From Orobanche coerulescens (taxonomy: Eukaryota > Streptophyta > Magnoliopsida > Lamiales > Orobanchaceae): a stretch of DNA of 64,000 nt. The DNA lies in assembly GCA_033398695.1 (NCBI GenBank), contig CM065809.1:175078501-175142500 (forward strand). Reading direction: 5' to 3'. The notes under the pieces are model-generated. The model saw nothing but the letters and a program-made list of their open reading frames with translations. It ran no database searches and was not told the origin of the DNA. Positions 1 through 10,165 of this stretch are shown piece after piece. The translations under genes were made by a program, and so were the position numbers. Positions within the stretch are counted from its first letter, which is position 1, and each line of letters begins with the position of its first letter.

Positions 1-508
1 TGGACAATGACACATGATCTAAACATAAAGATGTGATAGAATCATTTAAGTGATAATGTTATGTTGACGCGGTATCTGCTGCTCCTCAACTTTTGGCAAG
101 TGCAACTGTTAATTGATAAAACAACCATCTACATCTACTGACGAATAGTTAACTGAAGTATCCAAAATACAAGCAAGTCTTTGGCTGATTTTGAATCTAA
201 TTGAACAATATATATTTAGCCCATAAATATTCTCTCACTTTTATTATGAGATGCACCTACATTCAAACTGTCCCCATCAGATAATTCAGTGAAGATCGAC
301 CTTTTCTTCTCAGAAAAAAGAACATGTAAAACCATTCTGCTACAAATTGCTGAAGCCAACAGATATAAATAAGATAGGGACTTAAAGAACATAGCCAGAA
401 AATAAACTGAATAAAAGTACTCTGTGAAAGTAAAAAAACACATAAAAATAAACCTCAGAAAAAGGAAATAATTAAGTTAACTCAGACTTACAAAAATAGG
501 TTGCTCAC
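1..508 (-). other. Glycosyltransferase intron 10 (partial)
   Basis: This is AT-rich sequence downstream (minus strand) of the exon 10 donor. I found no coding stretch matching the rest of the family, so the next exon should lie outside the window. A 75-codon open stretch at 216-443 is treated as intronic chance. Confidence 0.6.
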
Positions 509-722
509 CTACCAACAGAACTCAGACTAATGAAAATAGGCCGCTCTGCTGAAGAATCCAGAAAATCTTTTAACTTTGCATGATTTGAACACAATTCGTT
601 CTCAACATTCAATTTCCTTAATGAAATCAAATATGAAGTTTCTGCACATCTTACGCAAGAGAACTGCCATTCAATAGGGGGGAACCAAAAACCACAAACC
701 CGGATTGCTGATGGCCAGTAAC
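509..722 (-). CDS. Glycosyltransferase exon 10
   Basis: The exon encodes about residues 246-316. It begins by completing a Gly codon, then reads YWPSAIRVCGFWFPP..., and ends in FISLSSVGS, the segment that precedes the nucleotide-sugar-binding C-terminal lobe in this family. The acceptor AG is at 723-724 and the donor GTGAGC at 508-503. At 214 nt it is the longest exon seen, with 70 full codons plus 2 nt on each side. The phase agrees with exon 9. The donor-sugar-binding C-terminal half of the enzyme is not in the window. Confidence 0.85.
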
Positions 723-1367
723 CTTTAATGGCACAAGAATATGTGCAGTGAATAATAAGAACCAGTTAATTATAGAAAACAAGATAAATATAGAAGATCA
801 ATACATGTACAAGACCCGACATGATTGTATGTTTGGTTCATGTAGCCTACCCCAATTTATCGAAAAAGGCTCGGTTTGTTTGTTTGAAAGATAAATAGAT
901 AAAAAAGAAGAGGAAAGAGATGAAGACAACAGATTATGATGACATTCCCAAGAAGACTTAGTTACTACACTACCATAATGGTCCAGTAAGATCTAAAGCA
1001 ATAAACATATCCTGCAACTTGAAAAGTTGGGGGGGGGGGGAATCTAGAATAGCCTACTCAGCCTATATAAGCAAATATACTTGAGCTCTTTAGAGCTTTA
1101 CTTTTATACATACATCGTTTATACAGATTCAGATATAAAATCCAAAAGCATGTATACACACACTAAGAATTATTTGGTGATCTCCGGTTTCAACTCAGTT
1201 ATGCAATGCATATCTCAAAACATACTCTATACTTAAAGCAACCAATTTACTAAGACAAAATATTTCTGCACGGGAGGAGTTGATTCGAAGTCCAAAAACT
1301 AACGAGGTTTTTCAAGATAGAGAAGCTGTTAAAAAACCATAGTAAGAAACATTTACTACAAAATTAC
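723..1367 (-). other. Glycosyltransferase intron 9
   Basis: This AT-rich intron holds a 12-base G run at 1029-1040, which is C-rich on the gene's strand. Nothing else is recognisable. Confidence 0.6.
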
Positions 1368-1402
1368 CGGGGCACTCAACAACTTCTTTGCTAAAGCCAT
1401 AC
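1368..1402 (-). CDS. Glycosyltransferase exon 9 (35-nt micro-exon)
   Basis: This very short exon encodes YGFSKEVVECP plus split codons at both ends. The acceptor CAG is at 1405-1403 and the donor GTAATT at 1367-1362. Its phases (1 nt in, 1 nt out) fit exons 8 and 10 exactly, which is why I trust so small an exon. Confidence 0.8.
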
Positions 1403-1673
1403 CTGTTGAGTCCAAGCCAGTTAAGGGTCAGAAAACAATAATAGAGATTAAACATGCAAAAATAATATGAAGAGATGATAATAAACAAGACCAGAATAGT
1501 GCTTTAAATACACTCGTTAGCAATAAGCTCCAGCCACATCAATCACTGCTACTTATTCTCAGTCTTATATCTCCAACTATCTGATAAATACTAAAGTATT
1601 ACATGAACAGTAGCAAGTCTTTAAAACCAGCATAGCAAATCAATTTTAGATTTTTAGTAGAAAATATTCTTAC

Positions 1674-1729
1674 AATAGCAGGGGAGACGAAGGCCGAACA
1701 TGCCATGTTGGAAGTCCGGTTACTGGATC
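1674..1729 (-). CDS. Glycosyltransferase exon 8
   Basis: The exon encodes DPVTGLPTWHVRPSSPLL plus a split Leu codon (56 nt). The acceptor AG is at 1731-1730 and the donor GTAAGA at 1673-1668. It starts in phase 0, matching the end of exon 7. Intron 8 (1403-1673) shows nothing notable. Confidence 0.85.
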
Positions 1730-1853
1730 CTGATTTAGAACCATGCAAGATACAAATGATCATTATATCCGTAGGTAAATATTCATGAATTATTCCATTT
1801 ACAAATATATAAGTTTACACTTTACAAAAGCTTCTCGTGACTAAAATAACAAC

Positions 1854-1955
1854 CATAAAAGGCCAGAAGCTCAGCTTCAGGTCATGGCATCTCCATGTTC
1901 CCCATTCTTCAGTGAAAAGCGGCCACATCCAGTGGATAACATCATCCCACCCAAT
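1854..1955 (-). CDS. Glycosyltransferase exon 7
   Basis: The exon has 34 complete codons reading IGWDDVIHWMWPLFTEEWG... to ...WPFM. The aromatic-rich segment is typical of this plant family. The acceptor CAG is at 1958-1956 and the donor GTTGTT (weak) at 1853-1848. Both ends are phase 0. Intron 7 (1730-1853) is short and unremarkable. Confidence 0.85.
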
Positions 1956-2303
1956 CTGTATAAGAATGCAGAGCATAAAAAAAGAAGTATAAACATGCTT
2001 AATCAAAAAACAACCATCCTTCAGTCCTGACTATATCCTGGCGAAACTTAAGGAACAATAAAAAGAACAAAAAAGACAAGTTTAGTGAATGAGAGGTGAC
2101 GTTGGATTTATAGTTTGTTGAGCTTAAGGCTGCATTACATCATTGTAAAAGTTGACAAAAATAATAATGGAAGGATGGAATAAACAAAAGTGGATACTAA
2201 GAAAGCCAATTAAATCAAAATCTACCAATAGGAAATGAATGTAAAAAAATAATGTGATATAGGCCCTATAGGAGCAAGAAACTGAAAGAAGCATGATTCA
2301 TAC
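1956..2303 (-). other. Glycosyltransferase intron 6
   Basis: A 348-bp AT-rich intron with no internal feature recognised. Confidence 0.6.
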
Positions 2304-2385
2304 CTTACCAGTTGGAGCTTCTCGGAGATAGTTATATAAAAGAGGAAGCTCATTCCTAAATTGACGTTCAAAAGTAGACGGGGCG
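2304..2385 (-). CDS. Glycosyltransferase exon 6
   Basis: The exon encodes APSTFERQFRNELPLLYN... to ...REAPTGK. The acceptor CAG is at 2388-2386. Two donors lie 5 nt apart. GTAAGG (2308-2303) has the better consensus, but using it would put a stop early in exon 7. GTATGA (2303-2298) keeps the frame into IGWDDV, so I chose it. Confidence 0.8.
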
Positions 2386-2587
2386 CTGGATTATATAATA
2401 GAGAAAAGTTATTTTTGGTACTTCAACACTTTTCTTTGATAACATTTGCAGAGAAGGGAAAGAGTCGAGTGCTGAAACCCGAAATAAGAGAAACATATAG
2501 GTTTTGACAGAAGAAAGTAAAACTTCACTTCGTTTGTACTTTTACATGCATAGGTAAATGTTATTCCTCTCTCTGTGTCTGCATGCC

Positions 2588-2590
2588 ACA

Positions 2591-2640
<50 letters not shown>
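2588..2640. repeat. Compound (CA)n(CG)n(GA)n microsatellite
   Basis: There are runs of CA, a short CGCG interruption, more CA, then GA. Open frames across it on both strands are low-complexity artefacts. Confidence 0.95.
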
Positions 2641-2996
2641 CGAGCAAGACAAGAAGAGAAGCAGACAGAACTAAGATATTCTGAAATATCATACTCTATA
2701 GAAGAACAATTACATAACAAAGCGTTATATTGTACCAATGCGTCAAATTCCTATCCGAAGTGTATGTGGTAATTCAGAATGTTTCTGGGACCATGGTCAC
2801 TTAAAAGTAGCTCCTAAACTTGTGGTAAGCTCAAACATTCGAACTTATAAGTAACAGACGACTGTCATGATTCGCATTTTTTCCCAATAAATTCTAGAAC
2901 ACAGCAACACAATCATTCTACGGCTGTGTTCAGATGTCATGAATTGTAGTGTTAACTAATTTTCGACAATTAATTGGCACTATAATTTTCATGCCA

Positions 2997-3048
2997 CCGA
3001 TCCCAACATAGTTGGGATTAAGGTGCAGTTGATGATGATGATGATATA
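2997..3048 (+). mobile_element. SINE/LINE-like 3' tail
   Basis: A small stem (CCCAACATAGTTGGG) is followed by GATTAAGG and a (TGA)n tail. It resembles the common 3' end of plant SINE/RTE-type LINE inserts. Only the tail is recognised; no internal promoter or RT is visible, so the extent is uncertain. Confidence 0.4.
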
Positions 3049-3065
3049 TACATATACATAAATAT

Positions 3066-3066
<1 letters not shown>

Positions 3067-3101
<35 letters not shown>

Positions 3102-3109
3102 CGCGCGCT
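3067..3109. repeat. (TA)n(TG)n(CG)n microsatellite
   Basis: An uninterrupted AT run passes into TG repeats and then CG repeats. It directly follows the SINE/LINE-like tail and may have grown from it. Confidence 0.9.
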
Positions 3110-3650
3110 ACTGAAATACAATAGACGCTTAACGCTTGGCCCAAATAAAAAGGAACCCTACTTCCAAAAAACCGAGACTAAAGCTTCATAATTTGATAAT
3201 CAAATATGTTACTAATTAGCCACAAGGAATACCATAGCCCAAAAAATCCATATCCACGACAACGAGTAAATAACAAGTGTCTTTATTAATAATTAGAAAG
3301 GATTCCAAAGGTTTTCATGGGTTCTGAATTTCCAAAACCTATTTTAGATGGTTGCAGAGCAGTCGGTAACATTTAAATATCAAAAAATATGGGGAAAAAA
3401 ATGATGGTATTGACTAGAAAGTTATTTGCTGAATGAAATCATAAAAGAAAAATGGGATCAAGATTTATGACTGCAGAGATGTGCTTACACAACCTTGTCA
3501 TTAGTTCACAAAAACAATCCACATTTAAGGCAAAAAGGTAAACGGTCAATTTCAGACACCAGATTTTAAGTTCAAACCAAATACCATGTTCTCCCACTCT
3601 AAACTATTGACAACAGTAGAAGTTTAATCAAGTAAAATTTAATAAAATAC

Positions 3651-3721
3651 CTGTATGGAACTACATATGGAGCAGCAACAACACACCGGACATTAAAAAG
3701 TTCTGCAAGACTCCAACCCTC
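3651..3721 (-). CDS. Glycosyltransferase exon 5
   Basis: The exon encodes EGWSLAELFNVRCVVAAPYV... (71 nt), part of the acceptor-side lobe of the GT28/GT1-type fold. The acceptor CAG is at 3724-3722 and the donor GTATTT at 3650-3645. The phase is 0 in and 2 out, matching its neighbours. Confidence 0.88.
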
Positions 3722-4187
3722 CTGAACATAACAAACAAAAAACTAAATTGCGGAACTCTTCAATTATAGCTTCATTACAAGTACTGTTTACTCGTTGACT
3801 CTTACCTATCAGAATAAAGAAACTCGTAACCATTGGTTTTTAGATATATTATTTCACAATAAGTCATGGTAAAGTTGCATCTTTCACATCTTAAACATAA
3901 TGTGTTTCGTTCGCTTATTCTGTAAGTTGTATTACCTACCAAATATCAGCAGTTCGTGAAACCATTACAAAATTAATAGGTAACAATTCAAGCTTTTTTT
4001 TCAAATGTATGAACCTGCATCCGACCTCAGTCTGATTTTTGTGTCTCAATAAACACGCAGGGAATGAACTGTTTCATAATTGAAACAAATATGACAGCTT
4101 TCTTTTCAGCCATCCATTCGTCATGTTAAAAGATTAACAGTTATATGAAAGCATACCAAATGCAAAATGATCATGCTAGTAAGTTAC
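3722..4187 (-). other. Glycosyltransferase intron 4
   Basis: A 466-bp AT-rich intron in which no repeat or gene is recognised. Confidence 0.6.
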
Positions 4188-4330
4188 CAGGGCAAAAAAG
4201 TTTATGATGATAAGATCACCATCCATGATTGGGTATTCTCCATATATCCTTTCCATAACTGAAAGACATTCATGTCTGTGTTTTTTCGTGATTTCTTTCT
4301 TCAGCAAAGAAAAAGAAGCTTCTGTATAGC
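4188..4330 (-). CDS. Glycosyltransferase exon 4
   Basis: The exon encodes YTEASFSLLKKEITKK... to ...MDGDLIIINFFAL (47 codons plus a split Gly). Its first two bases complete the codon begun by the last base of exon 3 at 54636. That ties the two halves of the gene together across the 50-kb intron. The acceptor CAG is at 4333-4331 and the donor GTAACT at 4187-4182. Confidence 0.88.
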
Positions 4331-4983
4331 CTGCTAAAATAGACAAAGGATGAATAACTTAAGAGAATTGCACTTGAACACAGATGTGGACCGTTTACAA
4401 GTTTTTCTAAAATCAAAGGGTTAACCGTTGTTGTTCAATTTAGGGGGGTGTATTTAGTTAAGATTTTAATGGAATTTGAAATATTTTAGAGTTTGATGTA
4501 TTTGATAGATTTCAATGGAATTCAATAGACTTTCATAAATTCTCTTTGATTTCAATAGACTTCTATCTATTAGAATTCCATAAACTTTCATGGACTTTTA
4601 TGGACTTTTATGAATTTCTAATGACTTTATTTTTCTCAAAAGATAGTAATCACAGATAATTCAGTTATTAGCGTTCTATCTTAATAAATAGTTGTTCTAT
4701 ATGTGATTTTCAATAAACAGTTATGCATAGTAGATTTTTTTATTAAAAATAAATAGCTATTGCAAATAGAAATTTTACAACCATTTGATATAATTTAACG
4801 AGAAAAATTAAAAAACTATCTCATATTAAGAAGACTAAAACATATATCAAGTTATTAAAGTAATGAGTAAATATAAAATATTTAATTATACATTGAATTA
4901 TTTTTTACAAGTTTTTGTAAATAATTATTTTTCCATAAAAAATTGAAGAACAAAAGATAAAAGTATTATAAGAACTTTTTTAC

Positions 4984-5219
4984 TGTTTCGGGATATCCTT
5001 CCCTTATCTGTATCTTGCCTAATACTGGTCGTAGTATGATACATTGATAGAAGGTTCTAGATCCTTCTACAGGTAGCAGGATCCCATTAGGTGTCTTACC
5101 TTAATTAAGAATCCTATGTATGGAAATGACTCTCATTGTAAAGCCTATATAGGCACCTCTATCAGTGTTATAAATACAATTTATACATTTTTACTATTTT
5201 CTTACATTCTCCTGAAATA
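4984..5219. mobile_element. Possible short LTR fragment
   Basis: The segment starts TGTTTCGGG and contains a TATA-like CCTATATAGG at about 5149. It lies between two TTTAC 5-mers (4979-4983 and 5220-5224). It ends in ATA rather than CA, so a solo LTR is only a guess. Confidence 0.3.
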
Positions 5220-5290
5220 TTTACATTATTCTTATAGTAAAAGTAAGAAAAAATAAAAAAAAATAAAGAAGATAAAAATTTTGAGAAATG

Positions 5291-5426
5291 ACAGTGGTGG
5301 TAGTGATAGTGGTGGTGGCGGCGGGTGACAGCTGAAATGGTGTTGGTGGTGGGACGGTGGCAATGGTGGTGTGGAGGCGGTTACGTGGTGGTGGAGGCGG
5401 CTGCGGCAGTGGTGGTGCGTGGTGGT
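5291..5426. repeat. GGT/GGC-rich low-complexity tract
   Basis: Imperfect GGTGGTGGC-type triplets lie within the Harbinger-like element. No open product is supported. Confidence 0.8.
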
Positions 5427-5553
5427 GACGAATAAAAATCCATCAAAATATTAGGGTTGTACGAAAGATTTTAAAAGACAAATTATGTTTGTACTTTGTG
5501 CATAAATATGAGTATCTAGATGATTCCATTAAAATCCTTAGAATCCAAAATAA

Positions 5554-5674
5554 ATTTGACCTCGTAATTTTGTAAGATTTATAAAAGTTTTCATTTAATA
5601 CCTCATGACTTTGATGGACTTTTAAAAACTCCATAAAATTCTATATTGAATACCACAAAAATTTAATTGACTTT
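5554..5674 (+). repeat. 121-bp direct repeat, left copy (flank of copia complex)
   Basis: The sequence from ATTTGACCTCG to GACTTT immediately precedes the left LTR and recurs at 54378-54498 with only about two mismatches. It is part of the Harbinger-like element, not of the retrotransposon. Confidence 0.9.
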
Positions 5675-5772
5675 TGTTGACTCAAAATGTATTTTGATGA
5701 TTATTATTACATTCAAAACATTTAATAAGATCAATCTCAGACCAATATTATTTTGAAGGAGCTAAACACAGT

Positions 5773-6567
5773 TAGCGCACGCTACCCATATACTAGTAGC
5801 GCACGCTATCGAAAGATACATGTACAAATTGCATAACGATCACCGCAGTGAAGTCACCCGATGGATAGCGACGCAAGTCATTCAATGTTAGCGCCGCTAA
5901 GCAATTCTGATTAGCGCCGCTATACAATCCATATTAACGCACGCTATCGCATTATTCCAGAAGACAGTGAGGTTTGGAAGGAAATCGGAAATGGATCTTG
6001 CGCACGCTACATACATCAACTTACGTACGCTAAAACAAGGATATAGCGCACGTTACTACTCAGCTCTTGCGCACGCTACCGATATCACGGTCAATAGTCC
6101 AGTAGCTACTGGACTCAATATGTCAAGGATCTTACGTACGCTACACAGGGTAACGTACGTTACTGAAAGAAATTATTAGCGCACGCTAAGGTATAGGCAT
6201 TAGCGCACGCTAAAAGGAGTCAGCATATTACCGTTTGATTTTCTACCGTTGGAAACCAAGAGTCAATGAAGATCCGCAAAATCTGGAAAAGTTGGAATTA
6301 ATTAATGCTAGCGCACGCTATGCATACTTGCTAGCGCACGCTAATCTCAAATCTAGCCGTTGGATAAAGAGTCGTTGGAGAGACAAACGGACATTTTCAA
6401 AGTCAAGATTGAAGACTTGTTGACCAGACGTTAACGCACGCTACTGATACATGACTAGCGCACGCTAGCCATACTATTTTACCGTTGCAACAGTCTTTGT
6501 GACCGTTCAGAGAAGCCAAGTCAAAGATCGATAGCGCGCGCTAGAGGACATTATTAGCGCACGCTAA
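5773..6567 (+). repeat. Array of about 19 copies of 12-bp palindrome TAGCGYRCGCTA in U3
   Basis: Exact or near copies occur at 5773, 5797, about 5889, 5911, 5936, 5999, 6025, 6043, 6065, 6131, 6150, 6178, 6200, 6309, 6331, 6431, 6455, 6531 and 6555. Spacing is irregular (20-100 bp). The centre is mostly CA on the element's sense strand, sometimes TA or CG. This suggests protein-binding sites or methylation-sensitive control of U3; that function is inferred. Confidence 0.85.
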
Positions 6568-6604
6568 TAATATGTTTTTCAGCATTTGAAGGATGGCTCT
6601 CACC

Positions 6605-6612
6605 TATAAATA
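6605..6612 (+). promoter_or_regulatory. TATA box of element A LTR
   Basis: TATAAATA lies about two-thirds into the LTR, downstream of the palindrome array, as expected for the U3/R border. Transcription should begin about 30 bp further on. Confidence 0.65.
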
Positions 6613-7227
6613 CCCAAAGGACCTGGGTATCAAACACACAACTTCAAGCATTCAAGCATACAAGCATACAAGCAATCAAAGCATACTTGAGCTCAGTTTT
6701 ATATCTTTTATTGCATTTCAAGTTGTGAGAAAAGAAAGATACAAGAGTGATTTTCATTATAATATCTATTATTCTTTGTATTCTTTCATTTGATTGTAAG
6801 TGTTGCATCACTTACACTTGAGCGTAAAAGAAACGAATCAAGAGTCACTAATCCGGTGTTATTAGGATCTTTGATCCGGCATTGTTAGGATTATACTCCC
6901 ATATTCGTATAGTGAGGATTATCTAGTTCCTATAGAACACTAGATACACAAACATTTATATTGAGAGAGAGGTTGAGCTTGGACCGATAGAAGACAAGCG
7001 ATTGTAACGGTTGTGAACTCGGACCGATAGAAGACGAGTCAAGATTGTGGTTGTTCTTGAGCCAATAGAAAAAGAAAGTCGGAGAGAGGACGTAGGCAAG
7101 TTGCCGAACCTCTATAAATCTTTGAGTCTTTAAATTCCGCACTATTTTCTATTTATTCGCAAGAAATTTCGTTATTCCGCTTTACCACTATTCAACCCCC
7201 CTTCTAGTGGTAAATTTATCTCTTCAG

Positions 7228-7240
7228 TTGGTATCGGAGC
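7228..7240 (+). other. Primer binding site, element A
   Basis: TTGGTATCGGAGC directly follows the LTR. It matches the common plant copia primer site for initiator Met-tRNA (TGGTATCAGAGC) except for one base. Confidence 0.8.
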
Positions 7241-7287
7241 GGGTCTCTTTTTAAAGGTTTAACCACCTAAGAGAAAAAGATCCGCAA

Positions 7288-9003
7288 ATGGCACTTCTTG
7301 GCCAAATTGAAGGAAATGCTCTCAACCGTCCTCCTTTCTTCGACGGTTCCAACTTCATGACGTGGAAAAAGAAGATGGCGATCTTCGTTCAAGCCTATGA
7401 TATTGAAATCTGGAAAGTTATTGCTCTTGGTCCTAAACTTGCTAAGAAAGAGGATGGATCGTTGAAAAAGATCGAAGAATTCAACGACGAGGATTGGAGA
7501 AACACACACGTCAACTCACGAGCTACTCAACTTCTCTATTGCGCTCTTAATCCCAAAGAACTCAATAGGATATCGTCCTATGAAAGCGCAAAAGAAATTT
7601 GGGAAATTCTCGAAGTCACTCATGAGGGAACCACTCAAGTCAAGGAGACCAAAATTAATATGCTACTCCATGACTACGAACTTTTCTCCATGAAAGACGA
7701 GGAAACGATCACAAATATGTTGGATCGATTTTCGGCTATAACAAATGGTCTTGCATCTTTCGGAAAGCCTATATCGAGCAGCGATAAAGCTAAGAAAATC
7801 CTTCGATCGTTGCCACGAGAATGGGATCCCACGGTCACCGCGATCATGGAGTCCAAAGATCTCAACAAGCTCGAATTTAGTGCCCTCATCGGGTCACTTA
7901 TCAATTATGAGATCGTTCTCAAGTCTAGAGGCACCAAACCAAAGCCTCGGGAAAGAGTAGTCGCATTCAATGTTGATAGCGACGTTGAGGAAGATGTTCC
8001 CGAAGATGAAGACGACGAGGAACTCGCTCTCTATGCCAAAAACTTTAGAAGGTATAAAAACCTAATTCAAAAGAGGCGAAGTCTTCTTGGTCGGGATGGC
8101 AAACCGGAGCAAAAGAAGAGTGGCTATACTCCCATAAAGAAATTCGACAATAATTGTCGGAAATGTGGTCAAGCCGGTCATTATGCCAAAGAATGCCGAG
8201 GATCCTCGTCAAAACCTCAAATGGAAAGGTTCAAAAAGAAGGAGGTCCTAATCGCTTCTTGGAGTGATGACGAGGAGGAGATTGAAAGATCTCTAGACGC
8301 AAACCTAGCGTTCATGGCACTCGACTCCGAAAGTAATATCGAGGTAAGCTCTAAACTTAATGATGACGAATATGACTCTTTCGATTTTTGTGATTCACAA
8401 GAAGTTCATCATGATGACGAGTTATTGAGTGCGTTTGAATCCTTGAACACGGAGTATGATGAAATGGTTAAATTAAACATATCTTTAAAGAGAAAAATAA
8501 AATCTCTAGAACTCGAAAATTCCTCTCTTCAAAACAAAGGCAAAACCATTGAGATCGACCATACAATATGCCTTGAAAAAGAAAATGTTTTGAAAATCGA
8601 GTTAACAAAAACTCAAAAGGAGCTAAAATATATTTTGAACAAATTTACTCTCGGAAACGAGAAATTCGAAAGGCTCCTATCTATTCAAAAATCGCCCTTG
8701 CTCAAACACGGTCTTGGTTTCGATCCTTTTAAACGGGAACAATCCCTTATCAACCTTGACAAAATAAAGAAAACCGAAACCGAGAACTCAAAAGATTCTT
8801 CCAAACGAGTTCATAATATCAATGTTCATTCAAAGTTAAGAACCATCAAAGTTAAGCAAATATGGGTTCCTAAAGGGACAATTGTTCCGAATGCTATAAG
8901 CATAGTTAACTTTGGAGGACCCAAACGGGCTTGGGTACCGAAACAACCGAGAAACTCTATTTTTGTAGGTACCGGCACCAAGGAAAAACAAGTGGTACAT
9001 TGA
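7288..9003 (+). CDS. gag: Element A Gag (copia type)
   Basis: This is a structural protein of the virus-like particle, 571 codons. The N-terminus has the copia Gag signature FDGSNFMTWKKKM (about residues 19-31), followed by a UBN2-type region to about 215. Then comes an acidic stretch, a CCHC zinc knuckle (CRKCGQAGHYAKEC, about 290-303) for RNA binding, and a Lys/Glu-rich coiled-coil-like region (about 400-470). The start ATG lies 48 nt after the primer site. The frame is uninterrupted. It stops just after the protease active site begins in the +1 frame, so Gag and Pol are not in one frame here. Confidence 0.9.
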   Translation: MALLGQIEGNALNRPPFFDGSNFMTWKKKMAIFVQAYDIEIWKVIALGPKLAKKEDGSLKKIEEFNDEDWRNTHVNSRATQLLYCALNPKELNRISSYESAKEIWEILEVTHEGTTQVKETKINMLLHDYELFSMKDEETITNMLDRFSAITNGLASFGKPISSSDKAKKILRSLPREWDPTVTAIMESKDLNKLEFSALIGSLINYEIVLKSRGTKPKPRERVVAFNVDSDVEEDVPEDEDDEELALYAKNFRRYKNLIQKRRSLLGRDGKPEQKKSGYTPIKKFDNNCRKCGQAGHYAKECRGSSSKPQMERFKKKEVLIASWSDDEEEIERSLDANLAFMALDSESNIEVSSKLNDDEYDSFDFCDSQEVHHDDELLSAFESLNTEYDEMVKLNISLKRKIKSLELENSSLQNKGKTIEIDHTICLEKENVLKIELTKTQKELKYILNKFTLGNEKFERLLSIQKSPLLKHGLGFDPFKREQSLINLDKIKKTETENSKDSSKRVHNINVHSKLRTIKVKQIWVPKGTIVPNAISIVNFGGPKRAWVPKQPRNSIFVGTGTKEKQVVH

Positions 9004-10165
9004 TAGCGGATGCTCAAGGCACATGTGCGGCTCCGAGGACTTATTTGAAGACCTCGAATATCAAGATCAAGGACATGTGACCTTTGGAGATAATCAAAAG
9101 GGAAAAATCAAAGGCATCGGCAAAGTCGGTAAGGAACCTTCTCCTTCTATCAACAAAGTATTGTTTGTTGAAGGTTTGCATCATAATCTTCTTAGCGTTT
9201 CGCAACTTTGCGATGAAGGTTTTAAAATTCTCTTTGAACAAACGCATTGCACGGCATTTAGAAATAATAAAATTGCATTCATTGGGTTAAGATGTGGAAA
9301 CATCTATATTGTTGATCTTAATGATAAGAGTTCATTTAATGAAAAATGTCTTATTACTTTGGATGATAGTGCATATCTATGGCATCGAAAATTGGGGCAT
9401 ACTTCTTTACCTATTATTTCTATTTTATCTAGACACGACCTTGTTCGTGGATTACCCAAACTCAAGTTTGATAGAAAGCATTTGTGTGAATCATGCATAA
9501 AAGGGAAACACACTCGAGAATCGTTTAAACCAAAATTCGAGGTTTCCACTAGTCGCGTTCTTGAACTCGTGCATATGGATTTGATTGGACCATCTAGACA
9601 TATTAGTTTAAATGGTAAACTTTACACTTTGGTTATTGTTAATGATTTCTCTCGATTTACTTGGGTTAGATTTTTAGCACATAAGGATGATGCATTTTCC
9701 GAATTCTCTAAATGGTGTCGTTTGGTATCAAATGAGAAAAATCTCTCCATAATTTCTATTCGCACCGATCACGGAGGTGAATTTGATTGCACTCCGTTTG
9801 AACTTTTATGTGATAAATATGGTATTAATCATAACTTTTCGGCTCCTAGAACACCTCAACAAAATGGAGTTGTTGAAAGGAAAAACCGATCTTTGGAAGA
9901 AGTGTCGAGGACAATGCTTAATGAATACTCTCTTCCACGATATTTTTGGGCCGAAGCAATTTTTACGGCATGCTATGTGATTAACCGGGTTCACGTTCGT
10001 AGAACTCATCTTAAAACCCCGTATGAATTATGGAAGGGCAAAAAGCCCAATATTGCTTATTTTCATCCTTTTGGTTGCAATGTATTTATTTTGAACAATG
10101 GCAAGGATAACTTAGGCAAGTTTGATGCCAAATCCGACTCTAATATTTCTTGGCTATTGTACTAA
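8970..10165 (+). pseudogene. pol: Element A Pol: protease, pre-integrase and integrase part
   Basis: The pol frame is +1 to gag and overlaps its last about 34 nt. The protease motif [10 protein letters not shown] begins at 9002, before the first ATG at 9023. Counted from 9023: GAG-pre-integrase [11 protein letters not shown] (about 118) with CxxC (about 155), then integrase with catalytic D186 (HMDLIGP), D249 (TDHGGEF) and E285 (VVERKNR), the DD35E spacing. The conserved VDDFSR reads VNDFSR here. The frame breaks at about 10140, where two bases are missing relative to other copies. Confidence 0.88.

Larger units (their letters stand above)
2386..3650 (-). other. Glycosyltransferase intron 5
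   Basis: This 1.27-kb intron carries two dinucleotide microsatellites and a short SINE/LINE-like 3' tail, listed separately. No gene is supported. Confidence 0.6.
5675..7226 (+). mobile_element. Element A 5' LTR
   Basis: This 1552-bp LTR starts TGTTGACTC and ends CTCTTCA just before the primer site. U3 (to about 6635) is packed with the 12-bp palindromic motif, and a TATA box lies at 6605. Parts match minus-strand LTR copies at 14443-15303, 22274-23135 and 52901-54377. For example, the 189 bp at 6235-6423 give the same translation in four copies, indicating recent activity. Bases about 5826-5915 look corrupted relative to other copies. Confidence 0.85.

Noticed and set aside
216..443. 75-codon minus-strand ORF at the window start
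   Set aside because: No similarity to the glycosyltransferase segment expected after exon 10; phase and composition fit intron sequence.
2409..2772. Open frames on both strands over the CA/GA microsatellite
   Set aside because: Low-complexity translation of a dinucleotide repeat inside intron 5.
5443..5634. 63-codon minus-strand ORF next to the left LTR
   Set aside because: Covers the duplicated 121-bp non-coding flank of the Harbinger-like element; no domain.
6235..6423. 62-codon ORF in the LTR, identical in several copies
   Set aside because: Identity reflects recent LTR duplication; it crosses palindrome motifs and shows no domain.
5773..6567. Regularly recurring short repeats suggesting a CRISPR-like array
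   Set aside because: Repeat is only 12 bp, spacing varies from about 20 to 100 bp, it lies inside a plant retrotransposon LTR and recurs in every LTR copy.
9041..9549. Several 60-80-codon ORFs overlapping pol in other frames, repeated in each copy
   Set aside because: Shadows of the protease/integrase frame; they recur because pol recurs.
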